Positions 1 through 5,847 are shown, counted from the first letter of the stretch. The stretch is DNA of 5,847 bases from DASRBA01 sp036559665 (GCA_036559665.1 DATBSS010000037.1:1-5847), one strand, 5' to 3'. A program made the numbers and translations. The notes: generated by a model not told the origin, from the sequence alone.

Positions 1-474
1 GGTCTCCTTCCAGGGGAAGAACGAGCAGATGGTGCACAGCGCGCCGCCCACCAGCGCCAGCTTGTCCGCCGTGGTCAGCCCGCCCACGAACAACCGGGCG
101 TCATCCATCGCCTCTTCCGGGCTGAACACCGGCGAGTACGACGCCGCGCCGCGTGCCCCGGGAGACTCGGGGGCGTAACGCGTGGGGAGGGTGGGCGCCA
201 GCGGCGCCGGGGGCGGCGGGAGCGGAGACGGTCCATCCGGGTGCGCGGTGCCGTTGGCTCCCTTCGCCTTGCGGTTCGCCGCCTTGCGCTTCTTGCCGGA
301 TCGGGTGGGCGGAGGCGCGGGCCGCGCGATGCCCGGGTTGGTGTCGCCCTCGCCGCGCTCCTCCGGCGCCGGTGCGGGGGCGGAGCCCAGGAACGCGTCG
401 TCGATGATGTAGTCGCAGCTCGGGCAGATGGAGGTCCCCTCGGGGACCTCGGCGCTGCACCCTGGGCATTTCAC
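1..474 (-). CDS. Zinc-ribbon membrane protein, N-terminal 158 residues (runs off the left edge)
   Basis: The reading frame is open from a GTG at 474 to the window edge, giving 158 residues without a stop. The protein opens with a treble-clef zinc ribbon: C3-P-G-C6, ten residues, then C17-P-S-C20. Next comes an acidic stretch (DDAF, about 25-28), a long low-complexity linker rich in Pro and Ala (about 30-100) holding a basic patch (KKRK near 61-64), and a short amphipathic part. From about residue 138 a hydrophobic segment starts and ends in F-F-P-W before the edge, so this is probably the first of several membrane helices. The start is chosen because only this frame gives the MKCPGC-type ribbon opening; an ATG at 469 is in another frame. 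No good Shine-Dalgarno is visible. Four-Cys ribbons with Pro-rich linkers and membrane helices are common in myxobacteria, mostly of unknown function, and no specific function can be assigned. It is divergent from the lipoprotein gene, 37 bases away. Confidence 0.8.
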   Translation of the reverse strand, partial: MKCPGCSAEVPEGTSICPSCDYIIDDAFLGSAPAPAPEERGEGDTNPGIARPAPPPTRSGKKRKAANRKAKGANGTAHPDGPSPLPPPPAPLAPTLPTRYAPESPGARGAASYSPVFSPEEAMDDARLFVGGLTTADKLALVGGALCTICSFFPWKET

Positions 475-511
475 GCGGCGGAGCCTAGCGCAGAGCGCGC
501 GGGCGGGCAGA

Positions 512-2638
512 ATGCGCCGGCCCTCCATGCGCCAACTCCGCCCTCCCGCTCTCGCCCTCGCCGCTGCCCTCGCTGCCTCCTCCGGTTGCGTCACCACCGG
601 CTCATCCACCCGCGCCACCTCGCCGGAGGTCGCGGAGCTCGAGCGCCTGGAGGATCAGCGCTCGCTGGGCGGAGGACGTCTGGGTGCGCTGGCCGCCTCT
701 GCCGATCCGGCCGTGCGCGCGCGGGCGATGGTGGCGCTGGGCCGCATCCAGGACCCGTCCTCCATTCCCTTCGTCCAGCAGGGCCTGCAGGACCAGGACG
801 CGACCGTGCGCGACCGGGCTGCCTTCGCTGCCGGGCTCTTCGGGATGTCCTGGGTGCCGCTGCCGGGCGCGACCCGCGAGGCGCTGGCGTCCGCGGTGGT
901 CGCCGCGGACGCCGCCAACCCCGGGGACGGCCCGCGCCGCAGCTTCATCGACGCCATGGCGCGCCTGGGCGGAACCGCGGGCAGCCAGGGACTGGTGGCG
1001 ATCGTCAAGGCCGCCGGCGCCGGCGACGAGCGCCTCTCGCGGGCGATCATCGGCCTGGCGCTGCAGGCCCGGCGCGACGGGAAGATGGTGGACGCGCCGC
1101 TGCAGGCGGTGCTCCAGCGCTGGGGAGATTCCGCGCAGCGGCCGCGGCTGCGGTACTCGCTGGCGTACGCGCTGGCCACCAGCAAGTCGCCCGCCGTCCG
1201 GGCGCAGGCGGTGGAGTGCGCGCAGGTTCGCGGCCCCGAAGAGCGCCGCGAGGACGAGCAGCAGGCGGTCGCGCTCTGCGTCCGCGCGCTGATCGAGGCC
1301 GGCACCGAGGCGGACGTCGCGCTCGTCCGGGCCGCGCTCGGGCACCGGGACTACCGGGTGGCGGCGGAGGCCACCCGCGTGCTGGTCCGCTTCGCCCAGC
1401 GCGCCAAGGACAACCCCGCTCGAGCCACGGCGGCGATCGCCGCGCTGGGAGACCTGTCGGGGAAGGTCGACCTGCTGGCCAAGGGCCACGTCGCGGACGG
1501 CGCCCAGCCGCTGCTCCAACTCGCGAAGCTGGACCTGCCTGACGAGGGGCAGGGCGTGATCGAATCGCTCCGCCAGCAGTTGCAGGCCCGACAGCAGACG
1601 GCCAAAGGCCAGGTGGCGCTGGACCTGGCCCGGATGGACTGCCGGCTCGCGGCGGCGCAGGACTCGCACCAGGGGTCGCTGGCCCAGGTGCTGACCTGCG
1701 GCGCCGGGCTCCCGCCGGAGACGTGGCGGCTCTCGCTGGCGCTGGGGCAGATCGAACATGGGCCCCAGGCGTCGCTCGCCGCGAACCAGGCGCCGCCCGC
1801 CCGCTACCTCTCGCACGCTTCTCCCACCGTCCGCGCCGCCGCGCTCGGCGCCGTCGCCAAAGTGAAGGACGCGTCGGCGAAGGACGCGGTGCTGGGCCTC
1901 CTGGACGACCCGGACATCAGCGTCGCCGCCTCCGCCGCCGGTGCCGCCGCCGCCCTGGGCGACGCGCGCGCCATCCCCGGCATCCTCAAGCTCTCCGCGC
2001 AGGCATCCAGGTCCCCGGACATCGGAGAGACGATCGCCTCGGCCCTGATGGATCTGAAGGCGCCGCAGGCGCAGGACCTCCTGGTGGGCTGGCTCCAGCA
2101 GCCGCACGCGCACCTGCGCCACGTGGCGGCCCAGTCCCTGGAGAAGATGGGCGTGACCCTCCCCGCCGTCTCGCCGCAAGTCGCCGAGCCCGTCGCGTAC
2201 AGCCCGGCCCCGGACGGCGCCGAGCTGGACTTCGCCACCGCCAAGGGTTCGTTCACCGTGAAGCTGGACACCCGCGAGAACCCGCGCACCGCGGCCAACC
2301 TGTGGGGCCTGGCGAAGAAGGGCTTCTTCAACGGCCTCACCTTCCACCGCGTGGAGCCGGACTTCGTCATCCAGGGCGGCGACCCGCGCGGGGATGGCGA
2401 CGGCGGGCCGGGCTACACCATCCGCTGCGAGGTCTCCGACCGGCGCTACGTGCGCGGCACCATCGGCATGGCGCTCTCCGGCAAGGACACCGGCGGCAGC
2501 CAGTTCTTCTTCACCACCTCCGAACAGCCGCACCTCGAAGGCCGCTACACCGCCTTCGGCCAGGTGACGGAAGGGGAGGGCGTGCTGGACGATGTCCTGG
2601 AGGGTGAGGCGATCACCCGGGTGACCGCGAAGCCCTGA
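512..2638 (+). CDS. Predicted lipoprotein: HEAT-like repeats fused to a cyclophilin-type peptidyl-prolyl isomerase
   Basis: This is a 708-residue protein. Residues 1-26 look like a lipoprotein signal: Arg-rich start, Ala/Leu core, then S-S-G-C26. The Ser at -3 is not the usual Leu, so lipidation is likely but not certain. Residues about 60-550 are helical repeats of HEAT/armadillo style; clear copies are near 63-112, 272-300, 432-495 and 528-548, with the typical (D/S)P-x-VR-x-x-A-x-x-AL pattern. Residues about 570-708 form a cyclophilin domain with F-H-R613, D-F618-V-I-Q621-G-G-D, G-M-A (about 650), G-S-Q664-F-F-F667 and H674-L-E-G-R-Y. These match human CypA R55, F60, Q63, A101 and F113; the W121 position is His, so cyclosporin sensitivity is probably low. 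It probably catalyses X-Pro isomerisation in the cell envelope, with the repeats binding a partner or substrate. The start at 512 leaves the signal peptide at the N-terminus; ATG 527 also works, and the further upstream ATG at 428 would overlap the divergent gene and bury the signal. Confidence 0.87.
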   Translation: MRRPSMRQLRPPALALAAALAASSGCVTTGSSTRATSPEVAELERLEDQRSLGGGRLGALAASADPAVRARAMVALGRIQDPSSIPFVQQGLQDQDATVRDRAAFAAGLFGMSWVPLPGATREALASAVVAADAANPGDGPRRSFIDAMARLGGTAGSQGLVAIVKAAGAGDERLSRAIIGLALQARRDGKMVDAPLQAVLQRWGDSAQRPRLRYSLAYALATSKSPAVRAQAVECAQVRGPEERREDEQQAVALCVRALIEAGTEADVALVRAALGHRDYRVAAEATRVLVRFAQRAKDNPARATAAIAALGDLSGKVDLLAKGHVADGAQPLLQLAKLDLPDEGQGVIESLRQQLQARQQTAKGQVALDLARMDCRLAAAQDSHQGSLAQVLTCGAGLPPETWRLSLALGQIEHGPQASLAANQAPPARYLSHASPTVRAAALGAVAKVKDASAKDAVLGLLDDPDISVAASAAGAAAALGDARAIPGILKLSAQASRSPDIGETIASALMDLKAPQAQDLLVGWLQQPHAHLRHVAAQSLEKMGVTLPAVSPQVAEPVAYSPAPDGAELDFATAKGSFTVKLDTRENPRTAANLWGLAKKGFFNGLTFHRVEPDFVIQGGDPRGDGDGGPGYTIRCEVSDRRYVRGTIGMALSGKDTGGSQFFFTTSEQPHLEGRYTAFGQVTEGEGVLDDVLEGEAITRVTAKP

Positions 2639-2652
2639 AGTCTTCCCGGTCG
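2622..2652. terminator. Imperfect hairpin between convergent genes, possible bidirectional terminator
   Basis: TGACCG-C-GAAG (2622-2632) can pair with CTTC-C-CGGTCG (2642-2652): nine Watson-Crick pairs, one G·T pair at the base and one C·C mismatch, closing a nine-base loop. The stem overlaps the stop codon of the lipoprotein gene (TGA at 2636-2638 lies in the loop) and ends two bases before the stop codon of the HD-GYP gene read from the other side. No T-run follows on either strand, so it does not fit a classical intrinsic terminator. The position between convergent genes is the main support. Confidence 0.35.
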
Positions 2653-2653
2653 G

Positions 2654-3790
2654 TCAGGCCTTGGCGGACGTGGCCATCCGCTTCCCAGGGCCGAGGATGG
2701 GCTTGCCGTCGAAGCGCTTGTTCTCCTCGGCCTCCATGCCCTCGACCTGCTCGCGGACCTTCGCCCACTCCGCGTCCGAGATGCGGAGGAAGGCGTCCAC
2801 CACCGCCGGGTCGAACTGCGTCCCGGAGCAGCGCTTGATCTCGTCCTTGGCGACCTGGAGTGGCCGGCCCTTGCGGTACGGGCGGTCGGAGGTGATGGCG
2901 TCCAGCGTGTCCGCGACGCAGAAGACCCGCGCGCCCACGTGGATGTCATGGCCCTTCAACCCGCGCGGGTAGCCCTGGCCGTCGAAGCGCTCCTGGTGCT
3001 GCCAGACGATCAGCGACGCCTCGTGGAGGTAGGGCATCTTGGAGAGCATCCGGTAGCCGATCTCCGGGTGCAGCTTCATCTCCACCCACTCCTCCGGCGT
3101 GAGCGGGCCCGGCTTGAGCAGGATGGAGTCGCGGACGCCGATCTTCCCGATGTCGTGCAGCAGCGCGCCCTGCTCGATGGTCTCCAGCGGCGCGCCGGCG
3201 ATGCCCAGCTCCGAGGCGATCCGCCGCGAGAACAGCGCCACCCGCCGCGAGTGCCACTGCGTCTCGGTGTCGCGGTAGTCGAGCGCCGAGATCATCCCGT
3301 CCAGCAACCCGTTGGTGCGCTCAATCACCAGCGACTCCAGGTTGTGGTTGATGGTCGTCAGCTCGTCGTTCTTGTCCGCCACCTCGCGGGTGAGGCGGGT
3401 GTTCTCGCTGAGCAGGTGGTAGTGCTCCACCGCCTGCCGCACCGACGTGGTCAGCTCGCTCATCGTCCACGGCTTGCCCAGCAGGCGGTACACCTCGCCC
3501 CGGTTCACCGCTTCCGACGCCACCTTGAAGTCGCTCGCCGCGGTCAACAGCATCCGCACCGCCCTGGGCACCTTCGCCTTCAGCAACCCCAAAAGCTCGA
3601 TGCCGTTGAGCTGCGGCATCATGAAGTCCGTGATCACCAGCACGAACTCACGCTCCTCCGCCGCCTTCACCGGGTCGGTGTGCGCCACCACGTCGTAGCC
3701 TTCCGACTGGAGGATGCGGGTGAGTGCCTGGAGGATCAGCGCGTCGTCATCGACGATCAGGATGCGGTCCGTCATGCGGTCCGTGGCCAT
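2654..3790 (-). CDS. Response regulator with receiver and HD-GYP domains (predicted c-di-GMP phosphodiesterase)
   Basis: This is a 378-residue RpfG-style protein. Receiver domain, about 8-122: acidic pocket D14-D15-D16, phospho-acceptor D55 in T-D-F-M-M-P, T83, and K106 in G-K-P-W. A helical linker, about 122-165, is probably coiled coil and transmits the signal. HD-GYP domain, about 165-350: E176 and H180, H212-D213-xx-K216, H241, H265-Q266-E267, D270-G-Q-G-Y-P275 and D294. These line up with the Persephonella marina PmGH metal ligands recalled from the literature, except that the second His of the usual H-H-E is Gln. The C-terminal tail is basic. Expected role: a partner histidine kinase phosphorylates D55, switching hydrolysis of cyclic-di-GMP in the cytoplasm; no kinase gene is in the window. 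Start choice: ATG 3790 has AGG five bases upstream and follows a TATAAC box. GTG 3832 would start inside that box, and ATG 3775 is also possible. It is convergent with the lipoprotein gene. Confidence 0.92.
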   Translation of the reverse strand: MATDRMTDRILIVDDDALILQALTRILQSEGYDVVAHTDPVKAAEEREFVLVITDFMMPQLNGIELLGLLKAKVPRAVRMLLTAASDFKVASEAVNRGEVYRLLGKPWTMSELTTSVRQAVEHYHLLSENTRLTREVADKNDELTTINHNLESLVIERTNGLLDGMISALDYRDTETQWHSRRVALFSRRIASELGIAGAPLETIEQGALLHDIGKIGVRDSILLKPGPLTPEEWVEMKLHPEIGYRMLSKMPYLHEASLIVWQHQERFDGQGYPRGLKGHDIHVGARVFCVADTLDAITSDRPYRKGRPLQVAKDEIKRCSGTQFDPAVVDAFLRISDAEWAKVREQVEGMEAEENKRFDGKPILGPGKRMATSAKA

Positions 3791-3823
3791 GGTGACCTGC
3801 ACGCTCTCCTCAAACGCTCGCTG

Positions 3824-3829
3824 GTTATA
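3824..3829 (-). promoter_or_regulatory. Possible -10 box (TATAAC) for the HD-GYP gene
   Basis: Read on the minus strand, this is TATAAC preceded by TG. Transcription would start near 3817, leaving a leader of about 27 bases to the ATG at 3790. It is a 5/6 match to TATAAT in otherwise GC-rich DNA. No recognisable -35 lies 16-18 bases upstream, so this is only a candidate. Confidence 0.3.
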
Positions 3830-3885
3830 CACGCTTCGTCCGACCCGGCCGCGCCGGCCAGTCGCCAGGTGGGACGACGTGCGTC

Positions 3886-3913
3886 TTGACTTTCCGTCGT
3901 TTAGTCAAAGTCA
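3886..3913. promoter_or_regulatory. AT-rich divergent control region with an inverted repeat, candidate operator/promoter
   Basis: In the spacer between the divergent HD-GYP and dehydrogenase genes, TTGACT (3886-3891) and AGTCAA (3903-3908) form a perfect 6-base inverted repeat with an 11-base gap. An overlapping alternative is TGACTTT (3887-3893) with AAAGTCA (3907-3913). Each TTGACT also resembles a sigma-70 -35 box, one per strand. A weak -10-like TAAAAT sits at 3916-3921, but 24 bases from the plus-strand TTGACT, which is too far for normal spacing. The symmetric half-sites suggest a dimeric regulator controlling the plus-strand operon, the HD-GYP gene, or both. No regulator gene is visible here. 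Confidence 0.35.
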
Positions 3914-3925
3914 TGTAAAATCATG
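3911..3925. repeat. Short direct repeat TCATG, 10-base period
   Basis: TCATG occurs at 3911-3915 and 3921-3925, with TAAAA between the copies. The spacing is about one helical turn, as for tandem binding half-sites. It borders the inverted repeat. It is short enough to be chance. Confidence 0.2.
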
Positions 3926-4005
3926 CAGTTACGCGAGTGTTGGCGCCCGAACAAGCGACGGAAAGCTTGCCGCCTCGCGGGGGGCCGACTAAGGTCCGCG
4001 CCCGG

Positions 4006-5007
4006 ATGGGAAAGGCCTCCACAGGGCCCGTGCCCGTGGTGGTGATGGGCCTCGGTTTCATCGGCCAGGAGATCGCCCGGGCCGCGCACGCGTCACCTGA
4101 GCTCAAGCTCGTGGGCGCGGTCGACGTGAGCCCGCCGCTCGCCGGCCGGAAGCTCGGCGACCTCCTGGGCAACCCGCAGATCCCGGGGAAGGTGGCGCCG
4201 CGCCTGGCGGACGCGATCGGGAAGACGCGCGGGGCGGTGCTGCTGCACGCCACCGGGTCCCGGCTTCCCCAGGTCATGGAGCAGCTGCTGGAGGCGCTGG
4301 AGCACGGGATGAGCGTGGTCTCCACCTGCGAGGAGCTCTCCTTCCCATTCCTCAAGTACCCGGAGCTGGCGCAGAAGCTGGATCGCGCGGCGGCGAGGGC
4401 CGGGGTGACCGTGCTGGGGACCGGGGTGAACCCGGGGTTCGTGATGGACCGGCTGGTGGCCATGGCTGGCCAGGTGTGCGGGCCGGTGCGGCGGGCGGTG
4501 GCCTCGCGGGTGGTGGACGCGCGGACGCGGCGCGAGGCGCTGCAGCGGAAGATCGGCGCCGGGCTGAGCGAGGACGAGTTCAACGCGCTGGCGGACAAGG
4601 ACCAGATCGGCCACGTGGGGATGGTGGAGTCCGCGGCGTTGTGCTCGGTGGGCCTGGGGCTGGACTGCGACGACTTCGAAGAGGAGCTGGTCCCGGTGAT
4701 CGCCGAGGAGGACATCACAGGCGGCGCTTTCCCGGTGAAGGCGGGGAGGGTGGCGGGGATCAGCCAGACCGCGGTGGGGCTGGAGGACGGGCAGGAGCGG
4801 GTGCGGCTGGAGCTGACCATCGCCGTGGGCGCGGACGAGCCGGGGGACCGGATCCTCCTGGACGCGGACCCCGAGGTGGAGATCGTCGTGAAGGGCGGGG
4901 TGGCGGGCGACCGCGCCACCGCCAACGTCGTGGTCAACGCCGCTCCCCGCGTCACCGCGGCGGACGCGGGGCTGTTGACCGTCTTGGAGCTGCCGTCGGG
5001 AAGGTGA
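4006..5007 (+). CDS. Rossmann-fold NAD(P)-dependent dehydrogenase, 2,4-diaminopentanoate dehydrogenase/DapB-like
   Basis: This is a 333-residue protein. It starts with a beta-strand and the dinucleotide motif G15-L-G-F-I-G20; D40 ends the second strand (V-G-A-V-D40), which favours NAD(H) over NADP(H). A middle part resembles dihydrodipicolinate reductase in layout (H-A-T-G, then V-V-S-T-C-E-E). The motif G-T-G-V141-N-P-G-F-V-M-D148 and the overall length fit the 2,4-diaminopentanoate dehydrogenase (Ord) family, which oxidatively deaminates a diamino acid in ornithine fermentation. That pathway is not otherwise evident here, so the true substrate is unknown; automatic annotation would probably say 'dihydrodipicolinate reductase', but true DapB is shorter. 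ATG 4006 places the Rossmann strand right at the N-terminus; GTG 3937 would add 23 residues without fold-like character. The ribosome site is weak (AAGG, 11 bases upstream). It is the first gene of a three-gene operon, with only 2 bases to the next. Confidence 0.8.
   Translation: MGKASTGPVPVVVMGLGFIGQEIARAAHASPELKLVGAVDVSPPLAGRKLGDLLGNPQIPGKVAPRLADAIGKTRGAVLLHATGSRLPQVMEQLLEALEHGMSVVSTCEELSFPFLKYPELAQKLDRAAARAGVTVLGTGVNPGFVMDRLVAMAGQVCGPVRRAVASRVVDARTRREALQRKIGAGLSEDEFNALADKDQIGHVGMVESAALCSVGLGLDCDDFEEELVPVIAEEDITGGAFPVKAGRVAGISQTAVGLEDGQERVRLELTIAVGADEPGDRILLDADPEVEIVVKGGVAGDRATANVVVNAAPRVTAADAGLLTVLELPSGR
4998..5004 (+). promoter_or_regulatory. Ribosome binding site of the first MaoC gene
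   Basis: GGGAAGG lies five bases before ATG 5010 and inside the last codons of the dehydrogenase gene. Its location, with the upstream stop codon at 5005-5007, supports translational coupling and fixes the start of the next gene. Confidence 0.6.
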
Positions 5008-5009
5008 CC

Positions 5010-5459
5010 ATGCTGGACAAGAACGCCATCGGAAGGTCGTCCCCACCCACCTTGAACGAGGTGGAGAAGGGGGCGATCCGCCGCTTCGCCGAGGCGCTGG
5101 GCGACTACAACCCCATCTATTACGACGAGGAGTACGCGCGGGCTTCGGGGTTCCCCACCATCGTGGCGCCGCCCACGTTCCCCGCGTCCTTCCACTCCGC
5201 GGCCGACCTGCGGGAGCTTCTGGGCGTGGGGATCAAGAGCCTGCTCCACGCCGAGCAGGCCTTCGACTACGAACGCCCCATCCTGGCCGGCGACCGCATC
5301 TACGTGAGCACGAAGGTGTCGGACGTGCTGGAGAAGACCGGGCCGGCGGGGAAGATGGACGTGGCGGTGATCGAGGACGAAGGCCGGGACGAGGAGGGGA
5401 CGCTGGTCTTCCGCGCCCGGCGCACCCTGGTGGTCCGAGCGGCCAAGGAGGCCGTCTAG
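5010..5459 (+). CDS. MaoC-like hot-dog protein, HadA-type (probable non-catalytic dehydratase subunit)
   Basis: This is a 149-residue single hot-dog protein of the MaoC N-terminal (FAS1 dehydratase-like) type. Visible landmarks are D32-Y-N-P-I-Y37 followed by Y-D-E-E-Y-A, the loop V-A-P-P-T-F57, and L-H80-A-E-Q-A-F-D-Y-E-R-P-I-L-A-G-D95. This order matches mycobacterial HadA, the partner of catalytic HadB in (3R)-hydroxyacyl-ACP dehydratase. In catalytic MaoC proteins the first motif is D-x4-H; here the His position is Tyr37, so this chain probably does not catalyse alone and instead shapes the acyl-binding channel. The next gene directly abuts it (TAG then ATG) and carries the intact motif, so a heterodimer is likely. 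The substrate (ACP- or CoA-bound, chain length) cannot be read from sequence. A divergent stand-alone hydratase or thioesterase is less likely. Confidence 0.85.
   Translation: MLDKNAIGRSSPPTLNEVEKGAIRRFAEALGDYNPIYYDEEYARASGFPTIVAPPTFPASFHSAADLRELLGVGIKSLLHAEQAFDYERPILAGDRIYVSTKVSDVLEKTGPAGKMDVAVIEDEGRDEEGTLVFRARRTLVVRAAKEAV
5445..5451 (+). promoter_or_regulatory. Strong ribosome binding site of the second MaoC gene
   Basis: AAGGAGG is a near-perfect anti-16S match, eight bases before ATG 5460, and sits within the last codons of the preceding gene. It is the strongest such site in the window and confirms the start of the next gene. Confidence 0.8.
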
Positions 5460-5847
5460 ATGCCGCCGCGCAAGCTCTACTTCGAGTCGGTCCGCGTGGG
5501 CGACGAGTTGCCCGCGGTGGCCAAGGCCCCCATCGACCGCGTGCAGCTGGCCAGGTACGCGGGCGCGTCCGGGGACTTCAACCCGGTGCACGTGGACGAG
5601 TCGTACGCGCGCTCCATCGGCATGCCGTCGGTGTACGCGCCCGGCATGCTGGTGATGGGGTTTTTGGGGCAGCTGGTCTCGGACTGGGCGCGCGGCGCTC
5701 AGCTGCGGAAGTACAACGTGAAGTTCGTGAAGATCGTCTGGCCGGGCGACACCGTGGTGTGCAAGGGCCGGGTGACGGACCGGTGGGGCGAGGGCGGGCG
5801 ATACTTCGCGGACATCGACCTCTGGGCGGAGAACCAGAAGGGCGAGC
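5460..5847 (+). CDS. MaoC-like hydratase, HadB-type catalytic subunit (runs off the right edge)
   Basis: The first 129 residues are visible, open to the window edge; HadB-type proteins are about 140 residues, so only a short tail is missing. Order of features: V-G-D-E-L-P near 13-18, then the catalytic D39-F-N-P-V-H44 motif (Asp and His of the MaoC/R-hydratase dyad), Y59-A-P-G-M-L-V-M-G, and W94-P-G-D-T. Expected reaction: reversible hydration/dehydration between trans-2-enoyl and (3R)-3-hydroxyacyl thioesters in the cytoplasm. The usual A-H-G-M-L loop reads A-P61-G-M-L, a variation that may alter the active-site mouth. It starts immediately after the stop of the HadA-type gene, with a strong ribosome site, so the two are probably made in equal amounts as a heterodimer. 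Whether it serves fatty-acid, secondary-metabolite or CoA-ester catabolism is unknown. Confidence 0.88.
   Translation, partial: MPPRKLYFESVRVGDELPAVAKAPIDRVQLARYAGASGDFNPVHVDESYARSIGMPSVYAPGMLVMGFLGQLVSDWARGAQLRKYNVKFVKIVWPGDTVVCKGRVTDRWGEGGRYFADIDLWAENQKGE

Noticed and set aside
241..1542. 433-codon plus-strand open frame across the zinc-ribbon and lipoprotein genes
   Set aside because: It overlaps two well-supported genes in other frames, is Arg/Gly/Ala-rich and has no motif.
602..2533. 643-codon open frame on the minus strand, opposite the lipoprotein gene
   Set aside because: It is rich in Arg, Gly and Ala with no recognisable domain, as expected for the complement of a high-GC gene. 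The plus-strand frame has a signal peptide, repeats and a cyclophilin domain.
3840..3885. Search for a sigma-54 (-24/-12) promoter in the divergent spacer
   Set aside because: GG and GC doublets are present, but none have the right spacing together with the TTGC element.
2939..3889. 316-codon plus-strand open frame opposite the HD-GYP gene
   Set aside because: It is His/Arg/Leu-rich shadow sequence, while the minus strand has complete receiver and HD-GYP motifs.
3952..3969. CAAGC/GCTTG hairpin in the leader of the dehydrogenase gene
   Set aside because: The stem is only five pairs with an eight-base loop, no T-run and no riboswitch-like context, so it is easily chance.
3937..4005. Upstream GTG start adding 23 residues to the dehydrogenase
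   Set aside because: The extension is Pro/Arg-rich with no Shine-Dalgarno before it, and Rossmann proteins of this type normally begin just before the first strand, as with ATG 4006.
3921..5591. 556-codon minus-strand open frame opposite the dehydrogenase operon
   Set aside because: It is low-complexity, Ser/Arg/Pro-rich antisense shadow. The opposite strand has three clear enzyme families with ribosome sites.

Overview
The window is very GC-rich, with strong G/C preference at third codon positions and many GTG/CTG/GCG codons. Its gene types are a zinc-ribbon membrane protein, a HEAT-repeat/cyclophilin lipoprotein, a REC–HD-GYP regulator, and a dehydrogenase followed by a pair of small MaoC-type proteins. 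Composition and gene types together suggest a delta-type, Myxococcota-like bacterium (Myxococcus/Corallococcus/Archangium relatives). This is inferred from composition and protein style, not from a database match.

Layout, left to right. (1) A minus-strand gene, cut by the left edge, encodes a CxxC/CxxC zinc-ribbon protein that enters a membrane segment as it leaves the window. (2) Divergent from it, only 37 bases away, is a long plus-strand gene for a predicted exported lipoprotein: a HEAT-like helical repeat array ending in a complete cyclophilin-type prolyl isomerase domain. (3) Convergent with that, 15 bases away and sharing a hairpin at the junction, is a minus-strand response regulator with a receiver domain and an HD-GYP (cyclic-di-GMP phosphodiesterase type) output domain. 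(4) A divergent spacer of about 215 bases holds an unusually AT-rich island with inverted and direct repeats, the best candidate for a control region. (5) A tight plus-strand operon of three genes follows: a Rossmann-fold dehydrogenase resembling 2,4-diaminopentanoate dehydrogenase/DapB-like proteins, then two small hot-dog (MaoC) proteins that look like the non-catalytic and catalytic halves of a HadA/HadB-type (3R)-hydroxyacyl hydratase. The last is cut by the right edge.

The operon genes are separated by 2 and 0 bases and are very probably co-transcribed and translationally coupled. The two MaoC proteins most likely form one heterodimeric hydratase/dehydratase. How the dehydrogenase connects to it chemically is unknown, and this is the most open biological question in the window. 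The remaining genes look like ordinary housekeeping or signalling genes with no evident functional link to each other. I saw no RNA genes, insertion sequences, CRISPR arrays or phage-like features.
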